From GCA-002282575 sp964606405 (GTDB lineage: Bacteria; Pseudomonadota; Gammaproteobacteria; Thiomicrospirales; Thiomicrospiraceae): DNA of 64,000 nt. The translations under genes and the position numbers were made by a program. Under the pieces are notes generated by a model, which was not told where the DNA came from, did no database searches, and saw nothing but the letters and a program-made list of their open reading frames with translations. Shown piece by piece: positions 50,473 to 58,750 of this stretch (its first letter is position 1; every line of letters begins with the position of its first letter). The stretch is from the NCBI GenBank assembly GCA_964606405.1, contig CAZSGH010000002.1, positions 1 through 64,000 on the forward strand. Reading direction: 5' to 3'.

Positions 50473-51977
50473 GTGATAAAGATTTCATTAATACCAATGA
50501 GGCTGTTAAGCGTCGTCAAAACATGCTCGGTTTTGGCGTCGTAATTGGCGTCGGCGTTCTTGTTATGGTTGGTATGAGCGTTTCTGAGCAACCACAGCAG
50601 TCAGAGCAAAAAATTGCAGATCAGAAAGCAGAGCAAGTCAAACAAATAGAGCCTAATAGCGTTGCGGTAAATCCTGCTCAGGTATGGATGGCAAAATCAG
50701 CTAATCAGATGGATGCGATTCAAAAGCAAATTGATGGATTAAACAATCAGGCAGAAGAACAGCGCAAGATTGCTGCACGAATAGAAGAGCGTGATCGGGA
50801 AATGATGGCTGCCTTAGAGCGCAGTCGTCTGGACCAAGCGAATAAAGACAAAGAAGCAGAACAACCAGCATCGGCTTCCGTACAAGCAACCACTGTAACG
50901 GCTCAAGCATTCTCACCTGCTGTTCAAGTAGGTCAACCTACGAATACGGGCGCACCATTTACGCCCATGCAACCAACGCAATCGACAACGCCTGTGCAGA
51001 TAAATGCCCAATATTATGGACAGAGTCAGCAAGCAAATACAAATAACGTTGTAACGCAAGGCAATGGCTATCCACCAGGACAACCTAATGCGGTAGAGCC
51101 TCGTCGTCGCGGTGGTGTAGTGGTTGGCGAATTAAAAAAAACCGCTTCGGTTACAAATAGTGATTCTCCAACGCCTGTAAAACCGAATAGACCCAAAGCA
51201 AAAAACTTCTTAGCGCCAGGTACTTTCACTAAAGCAACGATTTTAACGGGAGCATACGCACCAACTGGTGGTAATGCACAGCAAAATCCTGCACCAATGT
51301 TATTTTGGGTTGACGACCTAAGCCAAATGCCCAATGAACAACAAGCGGACATTAAGGGCTGCATGGTTTTGGCCTCAGTAGTTGGCGATAAGACAACTGA
51401 GCGTGGCAAAGTCAGACTAATGAGTCTGTCTTGCATCAATAATGAGGATGAAGAAGTTATTTCTCAACCATTATCTGGTTATGCCGTAGGAGAAGACTCA
51501 ATGGAGGGCATTCGCGGTGAGATGATCGTTCGCACTGGTGATTCTCTCACTATGGCGATCATGGCTGATGTCGTGGGAGGATTTGGCCGTCAATTGCAAT
51601 ATCAGTCTATGCAAACTGCAATGACACCTTTTGGTCAAACATCAACCATTGATCCTGGCAAAGCAATGGAGTCTGGTGCAGGCGCTGGTTTTGGACAGGC
51701 GGCGCAACGGTTGAGTCAATACTACATTCGCTTGGCTGAGGACTTGTTTCCTGTAATCGAAATTAATGCCCTACGTGAAGTTCATTTGGCGATTACAAAA
51801 GGGGTAGATATGAACGCTGATTATCAGGAAGCCTCATCACAAAGTAACACAAGCATGAACGCAATGCCGATGAACCCAGCCGCTGCAGCCGCCATGATGA
51901 ATCCAGCTATGGCAGGTATGGTTGGTGCATCTAACATGCTTCAACAGCAATCAACGAATAACGCATACCGTCAATAA
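50469..51977 (+). CDS. traB: F-type T4SS core protein TraB (VirB10-like)
   Basis: This 502-residue protein has an N-terminal cytoplasmic tip and one membrane helix (about 20-38), followed by a coiled-coil stretch (about 75-125). A Pro/Gln/Thr-rich linker (about 130-250) leads to the VirB10-like C-terminal barrel (about 255-460), with APGTFTKATILTGAYAP and SCINNEDEEVISQPLSGYAVGEDSMEGI. It spans both membranes as the inner-to-outer link. The last 40 residues are rich in Met, Asn and Ala. Confidence 0.92.
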   Translation: MSDKDFINTNEAVKRRQNMLGFGVVIGVGVLVMVGMSVSEQPQQSEQKIADQKAEQVKQIEPNSVAVNPAQVWMAKSANQMDAIQKQIDGLNNQAEEQRKIAARIEERDREMMAALERSRLDQANKDKEAEQPASASVQATTVTAQAFSPAVQVGQPTNTGAPFTPMQPTQSTTPVQINAQYYGQSQQANTNNVVTQGNGYPPGQPNAVEPRRRGGVVVGELKKTASVTNSDSPTPVKPNRPKAKNFLAPGTFTKATILTGAYAPTGGNAQQNPAPMLFWVDDLSQMPNEQQADIKGCMVLASVVGDKTTERGKVRLMSLSCINNEDEEVISQPLSGYAVGEDSMEGIRGEMIVRTGDSLTMAIMADVVGGFGRQLQYQSMQTAMTPFGQTSTIDPGKAMESGAGAGFGQAAQRLSQYYIRLAEDLFPVIEINALREVHLAITKGVDMNADYQEASSQSNTSMNAMPMNPAAAAAMMNPAMAGMVGASNMLQQQSTNNAYRQ

Positions 51978-51990
51978 TTGAGGCAATACC

Positions 51991-52764
51991 ATGTTAAAAA
52001 AAGCAATCAAAACTCCATTGGCAATCGCGCTACTTACTGTCTTATCACTGCCCGTTATGGCGGACGAAGTAACAAAGGCGGCAGTTCAAGCCAAGTTCCC
52101 TGCTACACCGATTACCGATGCGAGTCCTGTTGCAGACTTCCCTGGACTCATTGAGATGGTTGTTGGTAAGAATCAGATTTTCTACACCAATGCTGATGGC
52201 TCTCGTTTATTGATCGGTCATATTTTTGATCCAAAGACAAACACTGACTTAACACAGCAAAAGATTGAGTCAATGACTGTTATGGATTGGTCTTTATTGC
52301 CATTGAAGGATGCTATTACGATCAAAAAAGGGAAAGGCGAGCGTGAAATGGCGGTGTTTACTGATCCAGAATGTCCCTACTGTAAGAAGTTGGAAGAAGA
52401 ACTTAAGCTGGTTGATAACGTCATTATTCATGTATTCACCTATCCGCTGCCGATGCATGAACAAGCCAAACCCATTTCTGAATCAATTTGGTGCGCTAAA
52501 GATAAAGCGAAAGCGTGGAGTGATTTTACGCTAACAGGTGCAAAGCCAGCGAATGATGGGACTTGCACAGCAGCTCAGGCAGTTTCACGCAACCTTGCTT
52601 TAGGTGAAAAGCTAGGCATCACAGGAACGCCAGCCATCATTGCCCGTAATGGCAAGATAAAGCCGGGCTATATGCCTGCAGCGCAACTGGATATTTGGCT
52701 CAATGAGAACGCTAAAGCGCCCATTACCAATGGTATGAAACCTCGTGTCGGGGAGAAGAAGTGA
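51991..52764 (+). CDS. DsbC-like periplasmic disulfide isomerase of the element
   Basis: This 257-residue protein has a signal peptide (about 1-24), a DsbC-type dimerisation domain and a thioredoxin fold with CPYC (FTDPECPYCKKLEEEL); the cis-Pro loop is GTPAIIARNG. It differs clearly from the chromosomal DsbC at 34.1-34.8 kb. A dsbC lies between traB and traV in the gonococcal island and near traA in SXT. Its clients are probably the cysteine-bearing tra proteins such as TraV and TraH. Confidence 0.9.
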   Translation: MLKKAIKTPLAIALLTVLSLPVMADEVTKAAVQAKFPATPITDASPVADFPGLIEMVVGKNQIFYTNADGSRLLIGHIFDPKTNTDLTQQKIESMTVMDWSLLPLKDAITIKKGKGEREMAVFTDPECPYCKKLEEELKLVDNVIIHVFTYPLPMHEQAKPISESIWCAKDKAKAWSDFTLTGAKPANDGTCTAAQAVSRNLALGEKLGITGTPAIIARNGKIKPGYMPAAQLDIWLNENAKAPITNGMKPRVGEKK

Positions 52765-53246
52765 TGATTAAATACACGATGATGCTTTTACCCGCACTGG
52801 CACTTTGCTTGTCTGGTTGTTCGGTAACTGGTTTAGGTGGCAAAAGCTCTTTTTCATGCGGCGCTCCCGAAGGATCTACCTGTAAAAGTTTAGATGCGGT
52901 ATATGAGCAGGCTGTTTCTGGTAATTCGTCTACTCAAGTTGCAGCAAAAAACAATACCACTAGCGTGACCACCGATGAGGTTAAATCTACACCTCGCCCT
53001 CGCATCATTCACGAAGGTGTTCAATCTGGTATGCCTGTTCGCTCTGAACCAGTTGTCATGCGAATTTGCCTGTTTCCTTGGCAAGATAGTGATAACGTTT
53101 TGCATGATATTTCGTATCAATATGTCACGGTTAATTCAGGCGATTGGTTGATTGAACATAATCGTGCAAAGGTTCGCGCTAGTGTTTTTACGCCACTAGC
53201 GCCGCAAACTGTACCTACTGTAGGCGAAGAGGCTGCTTCACGATGA
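52761..53246 (+). CDS. traV: F-type T4SS outer-membrane lipoprotein TraV
   Basis: This 161-residue protein has a lipobox LCLSGC (Cys about 20) and the TraV pattern of two cysteines around FSCGAPEGSTCKSLDAVYE. A conserved middle (VVMRICLFPWQDSDNVLHD) also matches the family. It anchors the TraK-TraB core in the outer membrane, like VirB7. It overlaps both neighbours by 4 bp. Confidence 0.9.
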   Translation: MMIKYTMMLLPALALCLSGCSVTGLGGKSSFSCGAPEGSTCKSLDAVYEQAVSGNSSTQVAAKNNTTSVTTDEVKSTPRPRIIHEGVQSGMPVRSEPVVMRICLFPWQDSDNVLHDISYQYVTVNSGDWLIEHNRAKVRASVFTPLAPQTVPTVGEEAASR

Positions 53247-55861
53247 GAGGCGAAACCACATTTCAGGACAGCATTTTTAATGACATTAAAGCACTATTAA
53301 AAGAAGTGTTTGATGCTGTTAAAGAACAGTTTGAACCGACCGATGCAGAAAAAGAGAAGGCTTTTTTTGATGCCGTTAATAGCTTTCCTCGGCTTAGAAA
53401 TCTGTTGCCATATTCAGGCTATATGAAAGACCTTGGCTTATTCATCATTGATGACGGTGCTAATGGTCAATCCTTCGGTTTCATGCTGGAGTTTATGCCG
53501 CAGACCGGTGCTAATGATGAAATGGAAAAGGTGCTACAACAAGTTTACCGCATGGGACCGACCAATACAGGCATTCAAGTCATGATGTATGGTTCACCTA
53601 ACATCGAGCACTCATTACAAAGACAACAGGAAATGGTGACTTCTGAAGATGATATTCATCATGATCTACTACGTTATCGTCATGCCTATCTTCGCAAACA
53701 CACCAGTCAAAGCCTTTTAGAGGGTGGTTCCTACATTCTTCGTGATCTAAGATCATGGATTGCTGTAACGGTACCTGTAGAGGACATCAATACATCCGTG
53801 TCTCAAGATAAGGTCGTACATTTTCGTAATGAGTTGAAAGGTGTTTTAGAGTCAGCACACCTTAAATCCTGGTCATGGGATCCTGCCGACTTGATTGATT
53901 TCTTGCTTGATGTAACAGATCACCGTCGTATGTTCCAAAGGCGTAATGAGGCCAAAGCCAGTTACGATGAGGGCTTGTTTATTCGTGACCATGTTCGCTC
54001 CGGTGGCATGACCGACATCAAGCCAAGTGAGTTTGTGAACTGGTGGCCTGATGCAGAAAACTTACGAACACGAACCATTGCTATGTCAGCTGTTAAATAC
54101 CCTACTGAAGGATTTGATTTATATCAGGCTGGCGGCATGATTGGAAGTTTCTTTGACCAGGTCATTTCATACCCCTGCCCCTTTCTAATCACGCTTGGTT
54201 CATGGGCATTGAACAAGGATTCTGCTTATAAACGCGCGTTATTCAAAAAAGAACGCGCTAAAAAGCTGTATGAAGGGCAAATGGGCAATCTACTCCCAGA
54301 GATTGGTCAGAATTATGCCGACTGGAACAACATGATTCAAGCATTGGATGCGGGTTACGTGTCCGTTCGCATGTATCATCAAGTTTTACTCTTTGCGCCC
54401 TACGACACAGCACCTCAGATTACGACGAAAGTTAACTCCTTGTGGAGTTCTCTAGGCTTTACCATGTTGCCAGACACCTTTGAAATGGGGCAGGCTTTTT
54501 TTTCAAGTATGCCTATGAATCTTACTGAAGGCATGCAGGAAGACTTAATCAATCATGGGCGAGCTGGAACTAAATATTCAAACAATGCGATCGCAACCAG
54601 TCCTGTTATCGGGGAATGGAAAGGATCTGGTACGCCAAGCATTTTGCTGCATGGTCGTCGTGGTCAGCAAATGGATCTTGATTTATACGACAACAAACAA
54701 GGCAACTATAACGCATCAATCGCTGGTGCTCCAGGATCAGGAAAATCAGTGTTTATGAATGAACTGCAACGCTCATTTATTGCACAAGGTGGACGCGTGT
54801 GGAACTTTGATTCTGGCTACTCGTATAAAAAGTTAAATAAGGTTTTAGGTGGGCAATATATTGAGTTCACGTTAGACTCAAACATCAATATCAACCCATT
54901 CACGCATGTCAAAGACATTGAAGATGAGATGGAGGCCTTGGTTTTTATTCTGGGGCGCATGATTTCACCGAGCAATCAATTAACAGACTTCCACCTTGCT
55001 GCATTGGATACATCCATTCAAAAAGTCTTTGCAGAGTACGGTACTGATACAACACCAACGCAATTATGGCATTACATCAAAGATGAATGGCGTAACAGCG
55101 ATGGCAATCGTGATGATCGCGTCAATGACATGGCTCAGATGTTAGAAAAGTGGACAAAGAATGGGTCACTTGGTCGTTGGATGAGTGGTCCTTCTAACGT
55201 TCAGTTTGATAATGACTACGTTTTGCTTGAAATGAACGAGCTTAAAAACAAGTCGATGTTGCGTGACGTGGTGATGTCACAAATGACTTTACGTATCTCA
55301 CAAGAAATGTTCTCAAACCGTACCTTGCGTAAGATGATGCTGATGGACGAAGCTTGGGATCTGATGGCTGGTATGACTGGTGGCTTCATGGAAGACTTAG
55401 CACGTCGCGTTCGTAAGCAAGATGGTTCTCTCGTTACGGGTACTCAAGGCTTGGCAGACTACTATGAAAAGTCTGATGCTTCTCGTGCGGCACTGATGCA
55501 GTCTGACTGGTTATTCTTGCTACGTCAAAAAGAAGAGTCGCTCAAAACCTTAGAAAAAGATAACCGGTTGTCTGCTTCAGAATACGAGTTGCGTATGCTT
55601 CGTTCACTCAACACCATTCGCTCTGAGTTTAGGAAAACACCACTACCCAATGGCGATACTTACCGTGGTGGCTACTCGGAAATATTTGTTAAGTCGCCCA
55701 TGGGAAAAGGTGTTGGACGTCTTATTTTAGACCCCTACTCACTCATGCTTTATTCAACACTACCAGCTGACTTTAATGCCATGGAAGAGAAGCTCTCAAT
55801 GGGCATGGACGTATCCACAGCCATTAAATCTGTCTTGGCTGATCGAGGCGTTAGCGTATGA
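53243..55861 (+). CDS. traC: F-type T4SS ATPase TraC (VirB4-like)
   Basis: This 872-residue cytoplasmic ATPase has Walker A GAPGSGKSVFMNE near residue 498 and a Walker B region KMMLMDEAWDLMAG near 710. A TraC N-terminal domain (about 30-270) and the RRVRKQDGSLVTGTQGLADYY motif also fit. It powers pilus assembly. It follows traV with a 4-bp overlap and overlaps trbI likewise. Confidence 0.94.
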   Translation: MRGETTFQDSIFNDIKALLKEVFDAVKEQFEPTDAEKEKAFFDAVNSFPRLRNLLPYSGYMKDLGLFIIDDGANGQSFGFMLEFMPQTGANDEMEKVLQQVYRMGPTNTGIQVMMYGSPNIEHSLQRQQEMVTSEDDIHHDLLRYRHAYLRKHTSQSLLEGGSYILRDLRSWIAVTVPVEDINTSVSQDKVVHFRNELKGVLESAHLKSWSWDPADLIDFLLDVTDHRRMFQRRNEAKASYDEGLFIRDHVRSGGMTDIKPSEFVNWWPDAENLRTRTIAMSAVKYPTEGFDLYQAGGMIGSFFDQVISYPCPFLITLGSWALNKDSAYKRALFKKERAKKLYEGQMGNLLPEIGQNYADWNNMIQALDAGYVSVRMYHQVLLFAPYDTAPQITTKVNSLWSSLGFTMLPDTFEMGQAFFSSMPMNLTEGMQEDLINHGRAGTKYSNNAIATSPVIGEWKGSGTPSILLHGRRGQQMDLDLYDNKQGNYNASIAGAPGSGKSVFMNELQRSFIAQGGRVWNFDSGYSYKKLNKVLGGQYIEFTLDSNININPFTHVKDIEDEMEALVFILGRMISPSNQLTDFHLAALDTSIQKVFAEYGTDTTPTQLWHYIKDEWRNSDGNRDDRVNDMAQMLEKWTKNGSLGRWMSGPSNVQFDNDYVLLEMNELKNKSMLRDVVMSQMTLRISQEMFSNRTLRKMMLMDEAWDLMAGMTGGFMEDLARRVRKQDGSLVTGTQGLADYYEKSDASRAALMQSDWLFLLRQKEESLKTLEKDNRLSASEYELRMLRSLNTIRSEFRKTPLPNGDTYRGGYSEIFVKSPMGKGVGRLILDPYSLMLYSTLPADFNAMEEKLSMGMDVSTAIKSVLADRGVSV

Positions 55862-56268
55862 AAATTGAAATAGATCCTATCAAGTCTGCGAAATTTATTG
55901 CAGTCATCATGATGGTTGTTGGTGTTGGGTTATTTGTTGTTCCAAGAGTGATTGATAGGGTTACTGATGGTGTTTATTCCCTGACACAACCACAAGTTGC
56001 GATTATCAATACCAATGGCCTGCTGACTGAGAAAAGCAATAGCATCAAACAGCGTTTGATTGATGCAAAAACGGATGATGAGCGTCAAAAGGTTCTCTCA
56101 GAGTTGAATGCTTTTGGTAATCAGTTGAATCAATGGTTGGACAAGCGTGTACCTGAAATTTGTGGCAAGCATTGCTTGGTGCTCGATGAGCGTATGGTTA
56201 TTCGTGGTGCGAAAGTCGATCTTACCCCTATTTTTATGAATGAACAAACAACACATGAGAAGCCATAA
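55858..56268 (+). CDS. trbI: F-type T4SS protein TrbI
   Basis: This 136-residue protein has one N-terminal membrane helix (about 10-32) and a periplasmic helical part. The TrbI-like stretch is PQVAIINTNGLL, followed by charged helices and DKRVPEICGKHCLVLDERMVIRGA. In F, TrbI influences pilus retraction and lies just after traC, as here. This is the F-type TrbI, not the VirB10-like TrbI of IncP. Confidence 0.8.
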   Translation: MKIEIDPIKSAKFIAVIMMVVGVGLFVVPRVIDRVTDGVYSLTQPQVAIINTNGLLTEKSNSIKQRLIDAKTDDERQKVLSELNAFGNQLNQWLDKRVPEICGKHCLVLDERMVIRGAKVDLTPIFMNEQTTHEKP

Positions 56269-56435
56269 TGTCTACTAATAACCTAACACAACAGCCTAAT
56301 ACGACAGAACCTACAACATCACCTGCGCCACAAAAGCCGCCTATGCACTGGTTCTTAAAGTTAATGCTGGAGTCCTTATTTGTTGGTGCTGCAACCTTAG
56401 CCCTGGCTTTTTCATTGGCTTGGTTTGGGAACTAA
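56268..56435 (+). CDS. 55-residue membrane protein between trbI and traF
   Basis: An ATG overlapping the trbI stop (TAATG) opens 55 codons. The first 28 residues are Thr/Pro/Gln-rich (STNNLTQQPNTTEPTT), and residues about 31-52 form one hydrophobic helix ending SLAWFGN. The stop lies 4 bp before traF. The tight overlap on both sides and the clean topology argue that it is expressed. I do not recognise it. It occupies the position where F-like systems usually carry traW. Confidence 0.65.
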   Translation: MSTNNLTQQPNTTEPTTSPAPQKPPMHWFLKLMLESLFVGAATLALAFSLAWFGN

Positions 56436-56439
56436 TCTC

Positions 56440-57282
56440 ATGAAGCATTTAGGTTCTTTCATCGTAATGACTATGCTGACCATGCTGTCATCTCAGTCTA
56501 TGGCTTGGGATGCTTTTAACTATCCCTCTCCTTTTCAGTGTGATGGTGAAAGTAAGTGGCTATGGTACTGCGATGAGGCACCTCAAAAACCAGAGAAGCC
56601 AAAACCTGAACCAGTAAAACCTGTACCAGTTGAAAAGCCAAAAGAGATTGTGATCAGTAAACCAAAAGTACCCGAGATTGAGGCTTATGAGCAGCTACAG
56701 AAGAACCTACAAGATGCGTTAAAAATAGCTACCATGAATCCAACAGAAGCGAATGTTAAGCGTTGGGTCGAACTCAATAACGAGGTAGGCGATCGGTCAT
56801 CTAATTTCGCTGATGTTGGCAAGCGGGTGATTTGGCAAAACCCAATCTTAGACTATTCGCAGCGCTTCCCGACCTCCGAGATCGCTAAGACGGCCCAACG
56901 CGACCAATTACGGATGAAGAAGCAGCAGATATTTTCCCAGCTTGCTGCTGATGGGTGGGGTTTGTTTTTCTTCTTTTCTTCGGACTGTCCTTATTGTCAT
57001 AAACAAGCCCCTGTTCTGCAATTTGTTAAACAGGATACTGGCTTACCAATATTGCCGATCACCATGAATGGTGAAAGTTTTCAAGCTGCTGATGCACTTG
57101 GTAATGTCATGGTCAACCAAGGACAGGCAGCGATGATGGGCGTAACCATCTGGCCGTCATTGGTATTAGGTAATGTGAATACCAAACAACTTGTGTTCAT
57201 CAGTTCTGGTATTCAGAGTGCAGAAGAAATCGAAAACCGTATTTACGTGCTAACGAGCACCAAGCCAGGAGACAACTTCTAA
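56440..57282 (+). CDS. traF: F-type T4SS pilus assembly protein TraF
   Basis: This protein of about 280 residues has a signal peptide (about 1-22). A WLWYCDE and Lys/Pro/Glu-rich stretch is followed by the TraF helical region and a C-terminal thioredoxin-like domain with CPYC (FSSDCPYCHKQAPVLQFV) and GVTIWPSLVLGN. Keeping CXXC is like TrbB and some TraF proteins; F TraF itself has lost it. It likely helps fold periplasmic tra proteins. I start at the ATG at 56440; an in-frame ATG at 56425 lies inside the preceding gene. Confidence 0.88.
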   Translation: MKHLGSFIVMTMLTMLSSQSMAWDAFNYPSPFQCDGESKWLWYCDEAPQKPEKPKPEPVKPVPVEKPKEIVISKPKVPEIEAYEQLQKNLQDALKIATMNPTEANVKRWVELNNEVGDRSSNFADVGKRVIWQNPILDYSQRFPTSEIAKTAQRDQLRMKKQQIFSQLAADGWGLFFFFSSDCPYCHKQAPVLQFVKQDTGLPILPITMNGESFQAADALGNVMVNQGQAAMMGVTIWPSLVLGNVNTKQLVFISSGIQSAEEIENRIYVLTSTKPGDNF

Positions 57283-58748
57283 TGCGATCAATTTGGACCA
57301 TAGCAACCAATCTAGCCTTAGTTGTATCAGCATTAGGATGGCAGCCTGCTATCGCTGGCGATGCAGGCATGCAACAATGGTTTAATGATATGGGTATGTA
57401 TGCCAATAGCACACCATCAGGTGCTTTTAAAGGGCAGACCATGAACACCTATACAGGCGGTGGACTCTATGCCCGTGCTCCACAAAAGAGTTATCAATTT
57501 GCTACCTTTGATCCACCGAGAATTGGTGCGGGATGTGGCGGTATCGACCTCTATACAGGGGCATTTTCATTCATAAACAGTGACCAAATTGTTAACTTAC
57601 TAAAAAACGCCTCGACCAATGCCACAGGTTATTTATTCTCTACTGCGCTAGAGTCAATCTGCCCTTCATGCTCGTCAGCGATGAAATTTTTACAAGATCA
57701 GTCAGCCAAAATGAATGGGCTGAATATGAATTCGTGCGAGCTGGCTAAAGGCACAGTGAATGCGACATTAACAACAATTGGATTAAGGGATGGAAGAAAC
57801 GAAGCTGGGCTATATGGGAAGATGGCTGGTATTGGTGATGACGTGACCGCTGCATGGCAAGGCATTAAAGAAGATGCCAGTAAAATTGGTACTGCTACAG
57901 CCGCAAAACGCGCAGATCCAACAGTTCCTGAAGGCTCTAAAAACCGCAATGTCAATCTCGTATGGGCAGCCTTATCCGACATCACGCGTGATGGCGCACC
58001 GCTGAGCCAAGAAGAAAAAGAGCTTGCAATGAGCATGGTCGGTACAGTGATTGTGACGGATATTCCACCAGGACAAGTAACCTCTCCCGCTGGCTCTGGG
58101 CAGAATATCTATTTTCAGCCACCTACAGTGGTATTTGATAGGTTTGTCGATGGTGATAATGGCCAACTCAACATCAACAAATACACCTGCACCACAGCCG
58201 CCACTAAATGGGACTGTGCCGACATTAGCAGTGGTGGCTTAGCAACGACACCTTGGCCAACTGGCTCATTGAATTTCAGCTTTAGAGACATGGTTGAAAG
58301 ATCAATTACCAACCTTATGGCTGGCATTGATGCCAGACAAACCTCTACGACAGGCAATAGCGACTTTACGCTTATTAATAGCAGCTCACTTCCTGTTTGG
58401 AAAATGATTTCCACCTACTCACAGCTACCAGGTGGTGCGTCACTCACGCAAGAGTATATCGACATGATTGCCACTGACATCGCATATCAATACTACGCTG
58501 AAGGTATTCGTGCAGTACATGCGGCCTTGGCGCGTGAAAATGGCAAAACAGGCAATCCTATGGCTGCGATGGCAATTGAAATGCTACTTAAAGAAGCTAA
58601 AGACAAGCAATCAGCGGCAATTGCCATTGTGCAAAAAAGGTATAGCGCAGGCATTGCAGTTACCTCTCTTAATGAACAAGTGCAGCTTTTAGAAAAATCA
58701 TTGCGAAATCAGGTTAGCGCATATAGTTCGGTTCGCACAGGACAATAA
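57282..58748 (+). CDS. traH: F-type T4SS pilus assembly protein TraH
   Basis: This 488-residue protein has a signal peptide (about 1-26) and matches TraH (PQKSYQFATFDPPRIGAGCGGIDLYTGAFS near residue 65, ALESICPSCSSAMKFLQD near 125, and C-terminal helices). Several cysteines suggest disulfides made with the TraF and DsbC proteins encoded next to it. TraH is needed for pilus assembly at the outer membrane. It starts in a 1-bp overlap with traF. Confidence 0.93.
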   Translation: MRSIWTIATNLALVVSALGWQPAIAGDAGMQQWFNDMGMYANSTPSGAFKGQTMNTYTGGGLYARAPQKSYQFATFDPPRIGAGCGGIDLYTGAFSFINSDQIVNLLKNASTNATGYLFSTALESICPSCSSAMKFLQDQSAKMNGLNMNSCELAKGTVNATLTTIGLRDGRNEAGLYGKMAGIGDDVTAAWQGIKEDASKIGTATAAKRADPTVPEGSKNRNVNLVWAALSDITRDGAPLSQEEKELAMSMVGTVIVTDIPPGQVTSPAGSGQNIYFQPPTVVFDRFVDGDNGQLNINKYTCTTAATKWDCADISSGGLATTPWPTGSLNFSFRDMVERSITNLMAGIDARQTSTTGNSDFTLINSSSLPVWKMISTYSQLPGGASLTQEYIDMIATDIAYQYYAEGIRAVHAALARENGKTGNPMAAMAIEMLLKEAKDKQSAAIAIVQKRYSAGIAVTSLNEQVQLLEKSLRNQVSAYSSVRTGQ

Positions 58749-58750
58749 CG

